Shown piece after piece: positions 44,095 to 53,073 of a DNA stretch of 64,000 nt. Under the pieces are notes generated by a model that was not told the DNA's origin, searched no databases, and worked only from the letters and a program-made list of their open reading frames with translations. The translations under genes and the position numbers were made by a program. The DNA lies in the NCBI GenBank assembly GCA_038210445.1, contig JBBQWQ010000021.1:62001-126000 (forward strand), in the 5' to 3' direction. This stretch comes from JABFRG01 sp038210445. Its GTDB lineage: Bacteria; Myxococcota_A; Polyangia; Polyangiales; Polyangiaceae. Numbering within the stretch: the first letter of the stretch is position 1; every line of letters begins with the position of its first letter.

Positions 44095-45747
44095 ATGTCC
44101 CGTGTAGCGGTCCTTGGTTGCCTGATTGGTCTCTCGGCTGCTTCCGGCTGGGCATGTTCTTCGAGCGGCGGCGCCACTCCGGCTCCGGCCGGGCAAGACG
44201 CGGGCGTCCCCGACGGCGAAGTGCAGCCCGACGCCGGCCCCGCCTGCACCGGAACCTCGGCCGAGTGCGCGAGCGCCTGGGAGCAACGGGCCTCCGACCG
44301 CTTCGACGCGGTGGTGGGCGCCCCGGCCGACCTGGCCGCGTTCGCCAAGGCCGTGCCCAAGGGCGGCGATCTGCACAACCACCTGAGCGGCGCGGTGTAC
44401 GCCGAAACGTACCTCGACTGGGGCAAGGCCGACGGCGACTGCGTCAACAGCACGAGCTTCGCAGCCGTGTACGGCAACCAGTGCTCGGCCGCCACGCAAC
44501 CGGCGCCCACCTCGGGCGCGTTCTTCGAGCAGATTCTCAAGGCGTGGAGCATGAAAGACTTCGTGCCCGGCGCAGAGACCGGCCACGATCACTTCTTCGC
44601 CACCTTCGGAAAGTACGGCGCCATCGCCGGCGCCCATCGCGACGACAGCATCGCCGACGTGCTCAACCGCGCCGCCGACGAGAACCAGCTCTACGTCGAG
44701 ACCATGTTCAACCTCGGCAAGAACGTGGGCACCCTGGCCGCGTCGTTGTTCTCCGGAAGCGTCACCGCCGATGCCTTGCCTGGCTTTTACGACACCCTCA
44801 CCACCAACGCCGGCTTCAACGCCCAGGTCGACGCCGACGCGGCTGCGGTGAATTCCGCGGGCGCCGCCTACAAGAACGTCCTCGGGTGCAACGGCGCGAG
44901 CCCGGCGCCGGGCTGCAAAGTGGGCGTGCGCTTCGTGGCGCAGGTGTCGCGCACCGGCGCCAACGACACCATCTTTGGTCAGCTGGTGAGCGCCTACGAG
45001 ATGGCGGCCAAGACCGGGCAAATCGTTGCCGTGAACCTCTCCTCGCCGGAAGACGACACCACCTCGCTGCGGAACTACGATCTGCACATGGCGATGCTCG
45101 ACTTCTTGTACGCCAAGTACACGGCGACCAAGAAGAGCCCGCTCCACGTCACGCTGCACGCCGGCGAGCTCACGCCGCAGTTCCTGCCTGCCGCCTACGC
45201 CGACGCCAACACCTACCATGTGCGCCACGCCATCGACGCAGGCCACGCCGAGCGCATCGGCCACGGCATCGACGTGCTGAGCGAGACCGACGCGCCCACC
45301 CTCCTCGCCGACATGCGCGCCCGCAACGTGCTGGTCGAGGTGTGCCTCAGCAGCAACGCGCAGATCCTGGAAGTCGCCGGCGCCAAGCACCCGCTCGGCG
45401 AGTACCTGAAGGCAGGCGTTCCGGTGGCCCTCGCCACCGACGATCAGGGCGTTTCGCGCTCGAGCCTCGCCGGCGAGTACGTGCGCGCGGCCACCGACCA
45501 GAAGCTCACCTACCGTCAGCTCAAAACCATGGCGCGCAACAGCCTCGAGCACGCGTTCCTCCCCGGCGACAGCCTGTGGACCGCAGTCGCAGAAGGGAAA
45601 CCCGTGGCCGATTGCGCCGCCGACGCGACGACCGCAGTGGGCGACGCCCCGAGCGAAGCCTGCAAGACCTTCCTGGGCAAGAGCGAGCGCGCCGCGATGC
45701 AGTGGGAGCTGGAGCACCGCTTCCTCGACTTCGAGAGCAAGCAGTAG
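44095..45747 (+). CDS. adenosine-deaminase-like lipoprotein
   Basis: 550 residues. A leader with a probable lipobox at Cys21 (the -3 residue is Gly, less ideal) precedes an Asp/Pro/Gly linker. The metal-dependent deaminase fold shows its zinc and catalytic motifs: GGDLHNHLSGA with His94 and His96, LHAGE (catalytic Glu), IGHGID and ATDDQGV (metal Asp). It is longer than cytosolic Add (about 340 residues) because of an insertion (about 140-265), as in secreted ADGF/CECR1-type enzymes. Predicted to deaminate adenosine or a related nucleoside outside the cytoplasm, fitting nucleoside scavenging during predation; substrate is inferred. Confidence 0.9.
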   Translation: MSRVAVLGCLIGLSAASGWACSSSGGATPAPAGQDAGVPDGEVQPDAGPACTGTSAECASAWEQRASDRFDAVVGAPADLAAFAKAVPKGGDLHNHLSGAVYAETYLDWGKADGDCVNSTSFAAVYGNQCSAATQPAPTSGAFFEQILKAWSMKDFVPGAETGHDHFFATFGKYGAIAGAHRDDSIADVLNRAADENQLYVETMFNLGKNVGTLAASLFSGSVTADALPGFYDTLTTNAGFNAQVDADAAAVNSAGAAYKNVLGCNGASPAPGCKVGVRFVAQVSRTGANDTIFGQLVSAYEMAAKTGQIVAVNLSSPEDDTTSLRNYDLHMAMLDFLYAKYTATKKSPLHVTLHAGELTPQFLPAAYADANTYHVRHAIDAGHAERIGHGIDVLSETDAPTLLADMRARNVLVEVCLSSNAQILEVAGAKHPLGEYLKAGVPVALATDDQGVSRSSLAGEYVRAATDQKLTYRQLKTMARNSLEHAFLPGDSLWTAVAEGKPVADCAADATTAVGDAPSEACKTFLGKSERAAMQWELEHRFLDFESKQ

Positions 45748-45785
45748 CGTCGCGAGCGACCCCGCTGCTCGTGTATGTTGGCTTC

Positions 45786-46556
45786 ATGAATGCGAGCTTC
45801 CGATGCGTGGTGGCCGGCGCACTTGTCGCGACCGTCGCGACCGTCGCGACCGCGTGCGACTCCTTCGGCACGGAGCCACCGGCGGCCATGCAAGACGCGG
45901 GTGCCGACGTGGGCAAGGCCCTCGGCCCCTTCTGCTCTCAAGCCGGGGCTGTCACGTTCTGCGACGAGTTCGACCGCCTCGAACCACTCGGCGGCGGCTG
46001 GACGACCCGCAATGTGATTCCCGGTGCCTCGCTGGCGATCCTCGCCGAAGGCGGTCGCGGAAGTTTGCAGGCAACGGTGCCCGCCTTTGCCGGCGAGGGC
46101 TTCGCGCGCTTGGAAAAGCTGGTAGCGATTTCGCCCACGCGCGTGGCCCTGGAGCTTGAGCTGCGCTTCGATGCGTCGCCAGAGGCGCCGACCCAAGCGA
46201 TGGCACTCTACTTCGGAAACGTGGCCTCGCTGACCCTCCTCTTGACACCGGGAGCGGCGGGAGGTCCCGGCAAGACCAGCGTGGTGGAGCAGACCTTCGG
46301 GGCCTCGGCTGCGACCGTTCCGCACGATCTGCCGGTGGGGCTCACGCCGGGCGGCGCGCGGCGCGTGCGATTGGCGGTCGACTTGGCGCAGCGCAAGCTC
46401 GACGTGCGGGTCGACGGGACGCCTGTTCTCGCAGACATGCTGACGCTGACGTTTCCCGCCGCCGATAGGGTGACCGCGCTGGTGGGCGTCGTCTATGCGA
46501 ACCCCACCCAACCCTTCACGGCGCGCATCCGCAACGTCTTGCTCGACGTGAAGTAA
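45786..46556 (+). CDS. lipoprotein with concanavalin/LamG-like fold
   Basis: 256 residues. Lipobox Ala-Thr-Ala-Cys at about residue 24. After the linker, CDEFDRLEPLGGGWTTRN and the closing beta strands (RVRLAVDLAQRKLDVRVDGTPVLADML) are the usual signature of jelly-roll, LamG/concanavalin-type carbohydrate- or protein-binding domains in surface lipoproteins. It starts 38 bases after the adenosine deaminase gene and may be part of its transcript. No catalytic residues were identified. Confidence 0.78.
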   Translation: MNASFRCVVAGALVATVATVATACDSFGTEPPAAMQDAGADVGKALGPFCSQAGAVTFCDEFDRLEPLGGGWTTRNVIPGASLAILAEGGRGSLQATVPAFAGEGFARLEKLVAISPTRVALELELRFDASPEAPTQAMALYFGNVASLTLLLTPGAAGGPGKTSVVEQTFGASAATVPHDLPVGLTPGGARRVRLAVDLAQRKLDVRVDGTPVLADMLTLTFPAADRVTALVGVVYANPTQPFTARIRNVLLDVK

Positions 46557-46577
46557 GCGTGCACAGTTCGCGCGCCG

Positions 46578-48062
46578 ATGCAGAGTCGCCGCGCGCACTC
46601 CCAGCGATTCTCGATCCGGCGCGAGTGGCCGTTCTTCGCGGCCGCGCTCCTGGTGGGCGCGATCGCCGCCATCTTTCACGAGCCGTGGCGCGACGAAGCG
46701 CAGACCGTTCTGGTGGGGCGATTGCCACTGGGCGAAATCTTCCACGTGGCGCGCATCGAAGGCGTACCGCCGGGAATCTTCCTCATCATGAAGGTGGTGG
46801 GCGGCGCCTTCGGCAACCTTAGCCTGGCGGTGCTCGCAGGCGCCGGCTACGCCGTGCTCTTGCGGGGCATCTTTCACCTGACGCGTGCGCTCACGAGCGC
46901 CCGCGCCGCGTGGATGACCACGGGCCTTCTGGCGCTGTCGTACCCTTGCCTCTTCGAGGGCGGCCTCGTGGCCCGGCAGTACGGCCTGGCGCACGGCATC
47001 GCCCTCACCGGCTGGGCCGCGTCGCTCGCGTACGCGCGCGCCCGCCGTGGGCACCTGGCGCCGCTTCTCTTCGCGGCCACTGCCTGCGGGCTCCTCAACC
47101 TGCACGCGTCGCTGCTGGTGGCCTCGGCCATCGCGGTGGCCGTGGGTGTGCGCGCGGTGCGCGTTCGGAGCTTCGCGCCGCTGGTGCAGGGTCTCGCCTG
47201 CGCCCCGGGCCCGTTGCTGGCGCTCGTCTTCGCGCTGCCCCACGCGGAGCGATCGATGCACATGAACGAGAGCGCCGGGCTCCTCGACGTTCGCTTCGTC
47301 TCGGTGGCGCGGGTATGGCGGCGTGCGTTTTTTCAGGCCGAGGGCACGTGGATGCTGCCGGAGTGGCCCTCGGCGTCGCTCGTCGATGGCCTGGAGCTCC
47401 CCACGTTTGCCGGCATGGCGGCGCTCGTGCTCTTCGTCCTTGTGCGACGCGACCGCAAGGCGGCGCTGTTCGGCCTGGGCTGGGCGCTGGCCTCGGCCGC
47501 CCTCACCTACACGTTCGTCACCCGGACCGGTGCACATTACAGGCATCTGGTCTTCATCGCGCTGCCGGCTGCAGCTGCGCTCGTGGCCGTCGCCCTGCAG
47601 CTCGCGCGAACCCGCTCCGCGCTCGGGCTCCCCGCGCTGGGGCTCCTTGTGCCATGGGTGCTCCTGCTGAATGGCCTGGGCCTGGGTACGCTCGCCGAGG
47701 ATGTGCAAAAGCCGTTCGCCTCGGCCCGGAGCCAGGCCACGGTGTTTCCACCGGGCGCACAGCTGGTAGCCTCCACCGGCGCGCCCATCGCGATTCTCTA
47801 CTACCGGCCCGACCTGGTGTTTCGCGCGGCCACCAACGGGGGGCGCCCGATGCGTCACCTGCTGCCCGACCGCACCTTCTTCACGCAGGTAGAGGGCACC
47901 ACGCTGGCAAAGCAGGCCTGCGGCGACACCCACCTGGGCCGCATCTGGACCAGCGATCTCTACGTGTACCAGGAGTGCGCCACCGGTCTCATCGCCGGCC
48001 AGGGTCGCGTGGAAGCCTGGACCTGGTACGTCCTCGACTGCGGTTGCGTCGCCGCCCGCTAG
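46578..48062 (+). CDS. GT-C fold membrane glycosyltransferase-like protein
   Basis: 494 residues. About ten transmembrane helices with an extracytoplasmic C-terminal soluble part (about 395-494). Just after TM1 comes HEPWRDEAQT, matching the catalytic Asp-Glu loop of GT39/GT-C enzymes that use polyprenyl-phosphate sugar donors. A Cys pair near the C-terminus (ECATG, DCGCV) may form disulfides. The acceptor could be an envelope glycan, lipid or protein. The start at 46578 is 21 bases after the preceding stop, so the three genes from 44095 may be one operon. Confidence 0.8.
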   Translation: MQSRRAHSQRFSIRREWPFFAAALLVGAIAAIFHEPWRDEAQTVLVGRLPLGEIFHVARIEGVPPGIFLIMKVVGGAFGNLSLAVLAGAGYAVLLRGIFHLTRALTSARAAWMTTGLLALSYPCLFEGGLVARQYGLAHGIALTGWAASLAYARARRGHLAPLLFAATACGLLNLHASLLVASAIAVAVGVRAVRVRSFAPLVQGLACAPGPLLALVFALPHAERSMHMNESAGLLDVRFVSVARVWRRAFFQAEGTWMLPEWPSASLVDGLELPTFAGMAALVLFVLVRRDRKAALFGLGWALASAALTYTFVTRTGAHYRHLVFIALPAAAALVAVALQLARTRSALGLPALGLLVPWVLLLNGLGLGTLAEDVQKPFASARSQATVFPPGAQLVASTGAPIAILYYRPDLVFRAATNGGRPMRHLLPDRTFFTQVEGTTLAKQACGDTHLGRIWTSDLYVYQECATGLIAGQGRVEAWTWYVLDCGCVAAR

Positions 48063-48078
48063 AGCTCGTCGGGGCTCT

Positions 48079-48100
48079 GGCCAAGAGGCCCGGCTTGGCC
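48079..48100. terminator. weak inverted repeat downstream of the GT-C gene
   Basis: GGCCAAG and CTTGGCC, 8-base loop, 17 bases after the stop. It could be a weak terminator or attenuator before the next lipoprotein gene. There is no T-run. Confidence 0.3.
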
Positions 48101-48112
48101 TAGCCTCCTCTC

Positions 48113-49114
48113 ATGGGGAGAGCAACGTTGCCGGGGCTGCTGGGGTGGGCGCTCGCATGCGGCGCATGCGCAGCAGCGGGCGCTGGAAGCGGCAGCGGCA
48201 GCCAAACGACCGCGGACGCGGGAACGACCTTCGACGCCGGCGCGGCCGACGCCGCGCAGCTCGTCGACGCGCGAGCACATCAGGCGTTGGTCGACAACTG
48301 CGCGCTGCTCGATCCCGCACGCTGCCCGGCGCCGTACAAGTCTCCGAGCTACGCATGCGACGCAGGGCCTCTTGCCTTCTCCCCCCTCGACGATCCGCCC
48401 GCCGATTGGACGCTGGAGGCCGACGGTTTTCATACGCCGAGCGGTCCCGTGTATTGCTCGACGACCCACCGCGACGTGTGCGCGAAGCTCAGCTACGAGG
48501 CCGAGCTGTGCAATCGAGTCGTCACCGAGCCGTGTCCTCCGGGCGGCTGCGCGCCCGATCCGTGGGTGTACCCACCCGACACGCGTGCGTCGGTGGGCTT
48601 ATCTGCGGCCGAGCGCTGCGCGGCCACCGGCCAGGGTCTCTTCTGCGGACCGTCGGGCGCGGCAACGCTCCTGGTCCCCGGCAGCTTCCGCCTCGTTCTG
48701 GCGCTCCGCGGAGGCGCGGTCATCGCCCTGGGCGACGGCGGGCTTGCGTATCACGTCGACACGGCAAAGCACGTCACGCGCCTCTCCGCGGGTACCGGAG
48801 ATTTCGTGGGCGTCACCGGCGACGGTCACGCGTGGGCCGCCACTACCCGAGAGGGGCAGCTGGTCATCGGCGAAGGCGCCGACGCCGCTGCGTGCGCGCT
48901 GGCGGAGCACGCAGCCTTCCTGGTCACGCTGTACGCAAACATGTACTTTGCAACCAAAGAAGGCACGGTGGCGCGCATTCGATCCCCCGAATGCACCCGC
49001 GTTCCGGAACCCATTCAAGGGCTCGGGGCACAGTACTGCGGCATCGCCGCTGGCCCCATCGTGTACGGCAAAACCCACGCCTACTTCCCTCGCGCGGGCT
49101 GCGCCTACGATTGA
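48113..49114 (+). CDS. Cys-rich lipoprotein with probable propeller C-terminus
   Basis: 333 residues. Signal peptide and lipobox near residue 16 or 19 (ACGACAAAG). Repeated cysteines from 60 to 170 (CALLDPARCPAPYKSPSYAC; CAKLSYEAELC; CPPGGC) suggest a disulfide-rich domain. The second half has short propeller-like strands (GAVIALGDGGLAYHVDTAK; DGHAWAATTREGQLVIG; NMYFATKEGTVARI), consistent with an RCC1- or propeller-like domain. No known family assigned. Confidence 0.75.
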   Translation: MGRATLPGLLGWALACGACAAAGAGSGSGSQTTADAGTTFDAGAADAAQLVDARAHQALVDNCALLDPARCPAPYKSPSYACDAGPLAFSPLDDPPADWTLEADGFHTPSGPVYCSTTHRDVCAKLSYEAELCNRVVTEPCPPGGCAPDPWVYPPDTRASVGLSAAERCAATGQGLFCGPSGAATLLVPGSFRLVLALRGGAVIALGDGGLAYHVDTAKHVTRLSAGTGDFVGVTGDGHAWAATTREGQLVIGEGADAAACALAEHAAFLVTLYANMYFATKEGTVARIRSPECTRVPEPIQGLGAQYCGIAAGPIVYGKTHAYFPRAGCAYD

Positions 49115-49156
49115 CGATTTCGTGACGGATAGCGAACGACCTCGGCAATAGTCCGC

Positions 49157-50041
49157 ATGCGCCTCCTCTTCTCGGCCGCGATCCCCGCGCTGGTCCTCCT
49201 CTCGTTTGCCTGCAAAACCACCTCCGAATCCTCTGAAGCGGGCGCCGCGGCGGGGCAACCGACCCTGCGATCTGCAGCCGCCCCCTCCTCCGCAGCCTCG
49301 GTCGTTCCCGTGCCGCCCGCGTTCGCCGGCCCCCTCACGGTGGAGCGCGTGGCGTCGGCGCAGGGCGTGGTCCAGGGAATGAAGCCCTACGGTGACGCCT
49401 ACGGAAATCTGCTGAGCCTGCTGGGCCCGCCCACCAAAACGGTGTCGAAGAGCCACGCCCTCGTCGGCAAGAAGCAAGATCAGTATCAGTGGGCAGCGCA
49501 AGACGGCCACGCCTGCGCCGTGTACTTCGCCATTCAGATCCCCGACGTGCTAGGCGGCCGCGGCATGCTCACCGAAGACAGCGGGAGCGAGAAGGTCGAG
49601 ATGCCGGCCAAGGTCAGCTCCGACAACTTCGAAGAGAACGACAAGCTGTGGCGGGCGTGGGACGCGTACGCAAAGTGCCTGACCATCCTCGGTCAGAAGC
49701 CAGGACTCCCTCCTGACGATCCCAAGGGCCAAGGCCCCAAGGCCACCATTACCAAACCCCAGCTCGCCGCGGGTCTCGCTTCCGCACCGAGCAAGTGGAT
49801 CGGCAAAAGGGTCACGGTGATCGGCACCTACGAGTCCATCTCCCGGGGCCAGAACATGCTGATAGGCATGCTCGGCGATTCCGATCCCAAGAAGTTGCTG
49901 CGCTGCAAAGTCCCCGCAGGCTCGACGCCGCCCGAGCAAAAGGGTGCAAAGGCGAAGATCGCCGTCACCGGTACCGTGAACGATCCGCGCCCTTGGGGAG
50001 AAGAGGACGCCGATCTCTTCGACTGCAAGCCGGCCCCGTAG
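49157..50041 (+). CDS. lipoprotein with C-terminal OB-fold-like domain
   Basis: 294 residues. Lipobox Ser-Phe-Ala-Cys near residue 19, then an Ala/Pro/Ser linker. The middle has a mixed domain (MKPYGDAYGNLLSLLGPPTKTV; HACAVYFAIQIPDVL). The last ~90 residues (SKWIGKRVTVIGTYESISRGQNM ... AKIAVTGTVNDPRPWG) read as a small OB-fold like the tRNA_anti-like domain of periplasmic proteins. Ligand unknown. 42 bases separate it from the preceding lipoprotein gene, so the two may be cotranscribed. Confidence 0.78.
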   Translation: MRLLFSAAIPALVLLSFACKTTSESSEAGAAAGQPTLRSAAAPSSAASVVPVPPAFAGPLTVERVASAQGVVQGMKPYGDAYGNLLSLLGPPTKTVSKSHALVGKKQDQYQWAAQDGHACAVYFAIQIPDVLGGRGMLTEDSGSEKVEMPAKVSSDNFEENDKLWRAWDAYAKCLTILGQKPGLPPDDPKGQGPKATITKPQLAAGLASAPSKWIGKRVTVIGTYESISRGQNMLIGMLGDSDPKKLLRCKVPAGSTPPEQKGAKAKIAVTGTVNDPRPWGEEDADLFDCKPAP

Positions 50042-50172
50042 CCTGTCAGTGCGCGCGGCAGCCAGCGGGCCTACACGAAGGCGGCCAGAACTTCTCCTGA
50101 CACTCCGGCGCCTAGCAGCGGCAGTCGTCGGCGGTGCAGGCGTGCCGGGCGTGGCGACCTTGCCCGCCTGGT

Positions 50173-50358
50173 CTACCGGCACCAGATCGCATGCATTGCC
50201 GCTGCTGTGGGGCGTGGCGTGGCGCCGGGCCAGGCGAGCTTGAGGTCCTGCGGGTTCTTGTCCTTCATAATGAAGTAGCACTCGACCTTGCTGTCGCGAA
50301 CGCCATCGCGCCAGCAGTTGTTGACCTGGATCGAATAGTTGTACTTTGCACGGTCGGA
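50173..50358 (-). pseudogene. gene relic, 61 codons without a start
   Basis: Between in-frame stop codons at both ends, a minus-strand frame reads AKYNYSIQVNNCWRDGV, DSKVECYFIMKDKNPQDLKLAW, ending HAIWCR. It has coding-like composition but no ATG, GTG or TTG in a suitable place and lies just downstream of the TPR gene. It looks like a truncated or frameshifted remnant of a sixth gene of the kinase operon. The flanks of this 355-base spacer hold nothing else I can support. Confidence 0.4.
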
Positions 50359-50396
50359 CTACGCCCGGGTTGCGCCCGGAGCGCGCCCGCTCCTCT

Positions 50397-51254
50397 TCAG
50401 TTGCAGGGTGCGCCGCCACACACGGCGACGCCGGTGGCGCGGAACGAAGTGGGGTCCGACTGGGTGGGGCGAACGGCGAAGTACGTGCCCACACCACCTG
50501 CGGCCAGCACCGCAGCGCCAACCACCCAGAACCACGGGCTGGCGAGCACGCTCTTGTCGCTCTTGCGCGCGGTCGCCGCGTCGGCGGCGGCGATCGCGGT
50601 CTTGGGCGACTCGGGATTGCCATCTTCGAAGACAACGCTGTCCTTCGCGTCGAATACTTGAACGTAGTAGTCGAGGCGGGTAGCCCCAGCCGGCGGCGCG
50701 GAGACGTCGACTTGCGTATCGCCCAGACGCGCCGACGTCACCAGGTACTCACGTGCGGGAGCCCAGCGGTACCCCGTGGCCACGCGCACCGCAACCTCGC
50801 TGGGGTCGCGGGTTTGAACGCGAATCGCGCCCAGCGCCCCCACGTGGAGCGAAGCGGTGGTCTCTACGCCGGGTCGCTTCGACTGGGCTTTCCAGTAGCC
50901 GCGCGCCTCGGCGAAGGGCTCCTGAAACTTGGGCCCCAGCTTGGTGTCGACCTTGAAGTCCGGATCGTAGGCCAGCAGCAAGGTGTATGCGTCGCGCGCG
51001 GCGTCGGGCTTGTCGAGGGCGGCGTTCGACAGCGCGATGATGCGCACCGTGCGCTGGAGCTGCTCGTGGGTCAGGCCTCCCTGCTCCCGAAGCCGCTCGG
51101 CCTGTTGCCGCGCTTGCGCGTAGTCGAGCGCGGTATAGGCCTTTTCGGCGGCGGCGATCTCAGCCTGGGCGCGCGGGTTGTTCGCCGCGTGGCCGACGCC
51201 GGCCGCGAGGAGAGTCGTCGAGAAAAGGAGAATGATAACCAGACTGCGAATCAT
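50397..51254 (-). CDS. secreted TPR protein with C-terminal membrane helix, kinase-associated
   Basis: 285 residues. Signal peptide ends near GHAANN. TPR-like helices occupy about 30-125 (EIAAAEKAYTALDYAQARQQAERL; VRIIALSNAALDKPDAARDAYTLLLAYDPDF), then a beta-sandwich (LHVGALGAIRVQTRDPSEVAVRVATGYRW), then one transmembrane helix (WFWVVGAAVLAAGGVGTYFAV) near 245-265. It starts 16 bases after the kinase stop and is the last gene of a five-gene operon. Its layout matches the TPR/PEGA protein near the other kinase at 12.2 kb, suggesting a kinase partner of the envelope side. Confidence 0.82.
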   Translation of the reverse strand: MIRSLVIILLFSTTLLAAGVGHAANNPRAQAEIAAAEKAYTALDYAQARQQAERLREQGGLTHEQLQRTVRIIALSNAALDKPDAARDAYTLLLAYDPDFKVDTKLGPKFQEPFAEARGYWKAQSKRPGVETTASLHVGALGAIRVQTRDPSEVAVRVATGYRWAPAREYLVTSARLGDTQVDVSAPPAGATRLDYYVQVFDAKDSVVFEDGNPESPKTAIAAADAATARKSDKSVLASPWFWVVGAAVLAAGGVGTYFAVRPTQSDPTSFRATGVAVCGGAPCN

Positions 51255-51270
51255 ACGGGCACGGCCTCGA

Positions 51271-53073
51271 TTAGAATGCCAAACGACGAGAAACCAGCTC
51301 ACCACTCTTGATCGTCACCGTGGTCGTCTGGTGAACGTTCTCCGCCGGGTTGTCGAGCGAGAGGACGTGGGTGCCCGGCGAGAGCGAAGCGCGCACCACC
51401 GGGGTATTGCCGATCACCCGCCCCCCCTCCGTGACCCGCGTCCATGGGTAGGTGTCGATGGTGAGAAACCCCGGCTCCCGGGGCGCGGCGGTAGCGGGCT
51501 CCGGCTTGGGCTCTGCAGCCGACGAGGCTGCGGCTGAGGCCGACGGCAAACCGGGCTGCGGACGCCCGCCGGCGACCGGCTGCGGCCACTGCACCTTGCG
51601 CGTCCCGCTGGGGGGCGCGACCAGCTCGCCGCGACGCGGGGCGGCCGACGGGAGATCCTGTGGGCCGGAGGACTGCGGCAAAGCCGCCAGAGGGGCGGGC
51701 GCGGTGCCAGGCGCGGTTGGCGCTTCGGTCGCCACCTTGCCTGGGTCGTTGGCCGGGCGCCGCAGCGCGAAGAACGCCGCGAGACCACCGAGGGTCAGAA
51801 GCAGGAGGAGAAGCGGCACGGGCCAGAGCGCACGGCGGCGGTCGGGGGCCGACGCCACGGTGCCGCTCTGCGGAGGCGCCTCGTCGACGGTCGTGTTGCG
51901 CGTCGAGCCCGAGGGCGGCGGCGTGCTCGTGAGTGTGGGCGCGCTCGAGAGCTGATCGAGATCGGTGAGCATGTCGAGACGCGCGATGCTGCGAATGCGG
52001 CTGTCGGGGTTGGAGTGCGCCGACTTGAGCTCACTCGAAATGCGCAGGCCGAGGCGCTTTCGCTGCTCCGCGAAGTGCTTGTTCACGTAGACGCCCACGT
52101 CCTCGAGCGAGACCGCCTCCGGCGCTTCGCGCAGGTACGCCTCGAGGGCCTGCTTCATCTCGAGCGCAGAGGCGAAGCGGTTTTCGGGGAGCTTCTCCAG
52201 CGCCTTGGCGAGCAACGCCTCCAGGGCCGGGTCGATGCTCGGAAGTGCGCTCGAAGCCTTGGGCGCCGGAAGGTTCGGGTTCACCAGCGACAGCAGCGAG
52301 CTGAGGTCGTTCTCGGCGGGAAAGAGCCGCGCGCCGGTGATGAGCTCCCACATCACGACCCCCACCGAGAACACGTCGGCGCGGCGGTCGACGGTGACGG
52401 TAGAGGAAACCTGCTCCGGCGCCATGTAGCGCACTTTGCCTTTGAGAATGCCCGCTTCGGTCTGCGAGGTTTGGAGCGCGCCCTTGGCGATACCGAAGTC
52501 GAGCAAGCGAACCCGGCCGTCGTAGCCGACCATGATGTTCTGCGGGCTCACGTCGCGATGCACGATATTGAGCGGCTCACCCGAGTAGTCGCGCATCTCG
52601 TGGGCGTAGTGAAGCCCGGAGAGCACCTCGACCATGACGCGACACACCTGCGCCGACGAAAGCACATCGCTTTGCTTTCGCCCCACGCGGTTCAGTGCCT
52701 GGAGGGTATGTCCTTCCAGATACTCCATGACCATGAACAGGTTGCCCTGCTCCTCGCCCGCCTCGTACATCTGTACAATACACGGATGATTCAGCTGGGT
52801 GGTCAGCCGGGCTTCGTCGAAGAACATCGAACGAAATCGCTCTTCGTTCTCCGACCCCACGTCGGCGCGCATGCGCTTGATGACCACCACCTTGCCGACG
52901 CCGGCCGTACCCTCGGCGATGGCGAGAAAGATGTCGGCCATTCCGCCGCGCCCGAGCCGGGCGAACGCTCGATAGCGGCGCAGCAGCTCCGGCGCGCGAA
53001 CGCCATCGTTCCCCTCGCCCTCCGATGGCGCGTCGGGACCGTTTCCCACGACCAACGCGTCTACTTTCCGCAC
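51271..53073 (-). CDS. transmembrane Ser/Thr protein kinase with PEGA-domain tail
   Basis: 600 residues from GTG 53073, preceded by GGAGG at 7 bases; this start overlaps the previous stop by 13 bases. The kinase domain (about 34-300) has Gly-loop GRGGMADIFLA, Lys66, HRD at 172-174, Asn179 and DFG at 192-194, so it should be catalytic. A transmembrane helix lies at about 418-438 (LWPVPLLLLLLTLGGLAAFFAL), followed by an Ala/Pro-rich stalk and a PEGA domain at the C-terminus (GFLTIDTYPWTRVTEGGRVIGNTPVVRASLSPGTHVLSL). PEGA may bind envelope glycans or proteins, coupling outside signals to the kinase. It is translated with the two binding proteins and lipoprotein upstream, which gives it likely ligand receptors. 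Confidence 0.95.
   Translation of the reverse strand: MRKVDALVVGNGPDAPSEGEGNDGVRAPELLRRYRAFARLGRGGMADIFLAIAEGTAGVGKVVVIKRMRADVGSENEERFRSMFFDEARLTTQLNHPCIVQMYEAGEEQGNLFMVMEYLEGHTLQALNRVGRKQSDVLSSAQVCRVMVEVLSGLHYAHEMRDYSGEPLNIVHRDVSPQNIMVGYDGRVRLLDFGIAKGALQTSQTEAGILKGKVRYMAPEQVSSTVTVDRRADVFSVGVVMWELITGARLFPAENDLSSLLSLVNPNLPAPKASSALPSIDPALEALLAKALEKLPENRFASALEMKQALEAYLREAPEAVSLEDVGVYVNKHFAEQRKRLGLRISSELKSAHSNPDSRIRSIARLDMLTDLDQLSSAPTLTSTPPPSGSTRNTTVDEAPPQSGTVASAPDRRRALWPVPLLLLLLTLGGLAAFFALRRPANDPGKVATEAPTAPGTAPAPLAALPQSSGPQDLPSAAPRRGELVAPPSGTRKVQWPQPVAGGRPQPGLPSASAAASSAAEPKPEPATAAPREPGFLTIDTYPWTRVTEGGRVIGNTPVVRASLSPGTHVLSLDNPAENVHQTTTVTIKSGELVSRRLAF

Noticed and set aside
45516..47933. 805-codon minus-strand frame
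   Set aside because: Antisense to three real genes; Arg/His/Gln-rich and lacking any domain.
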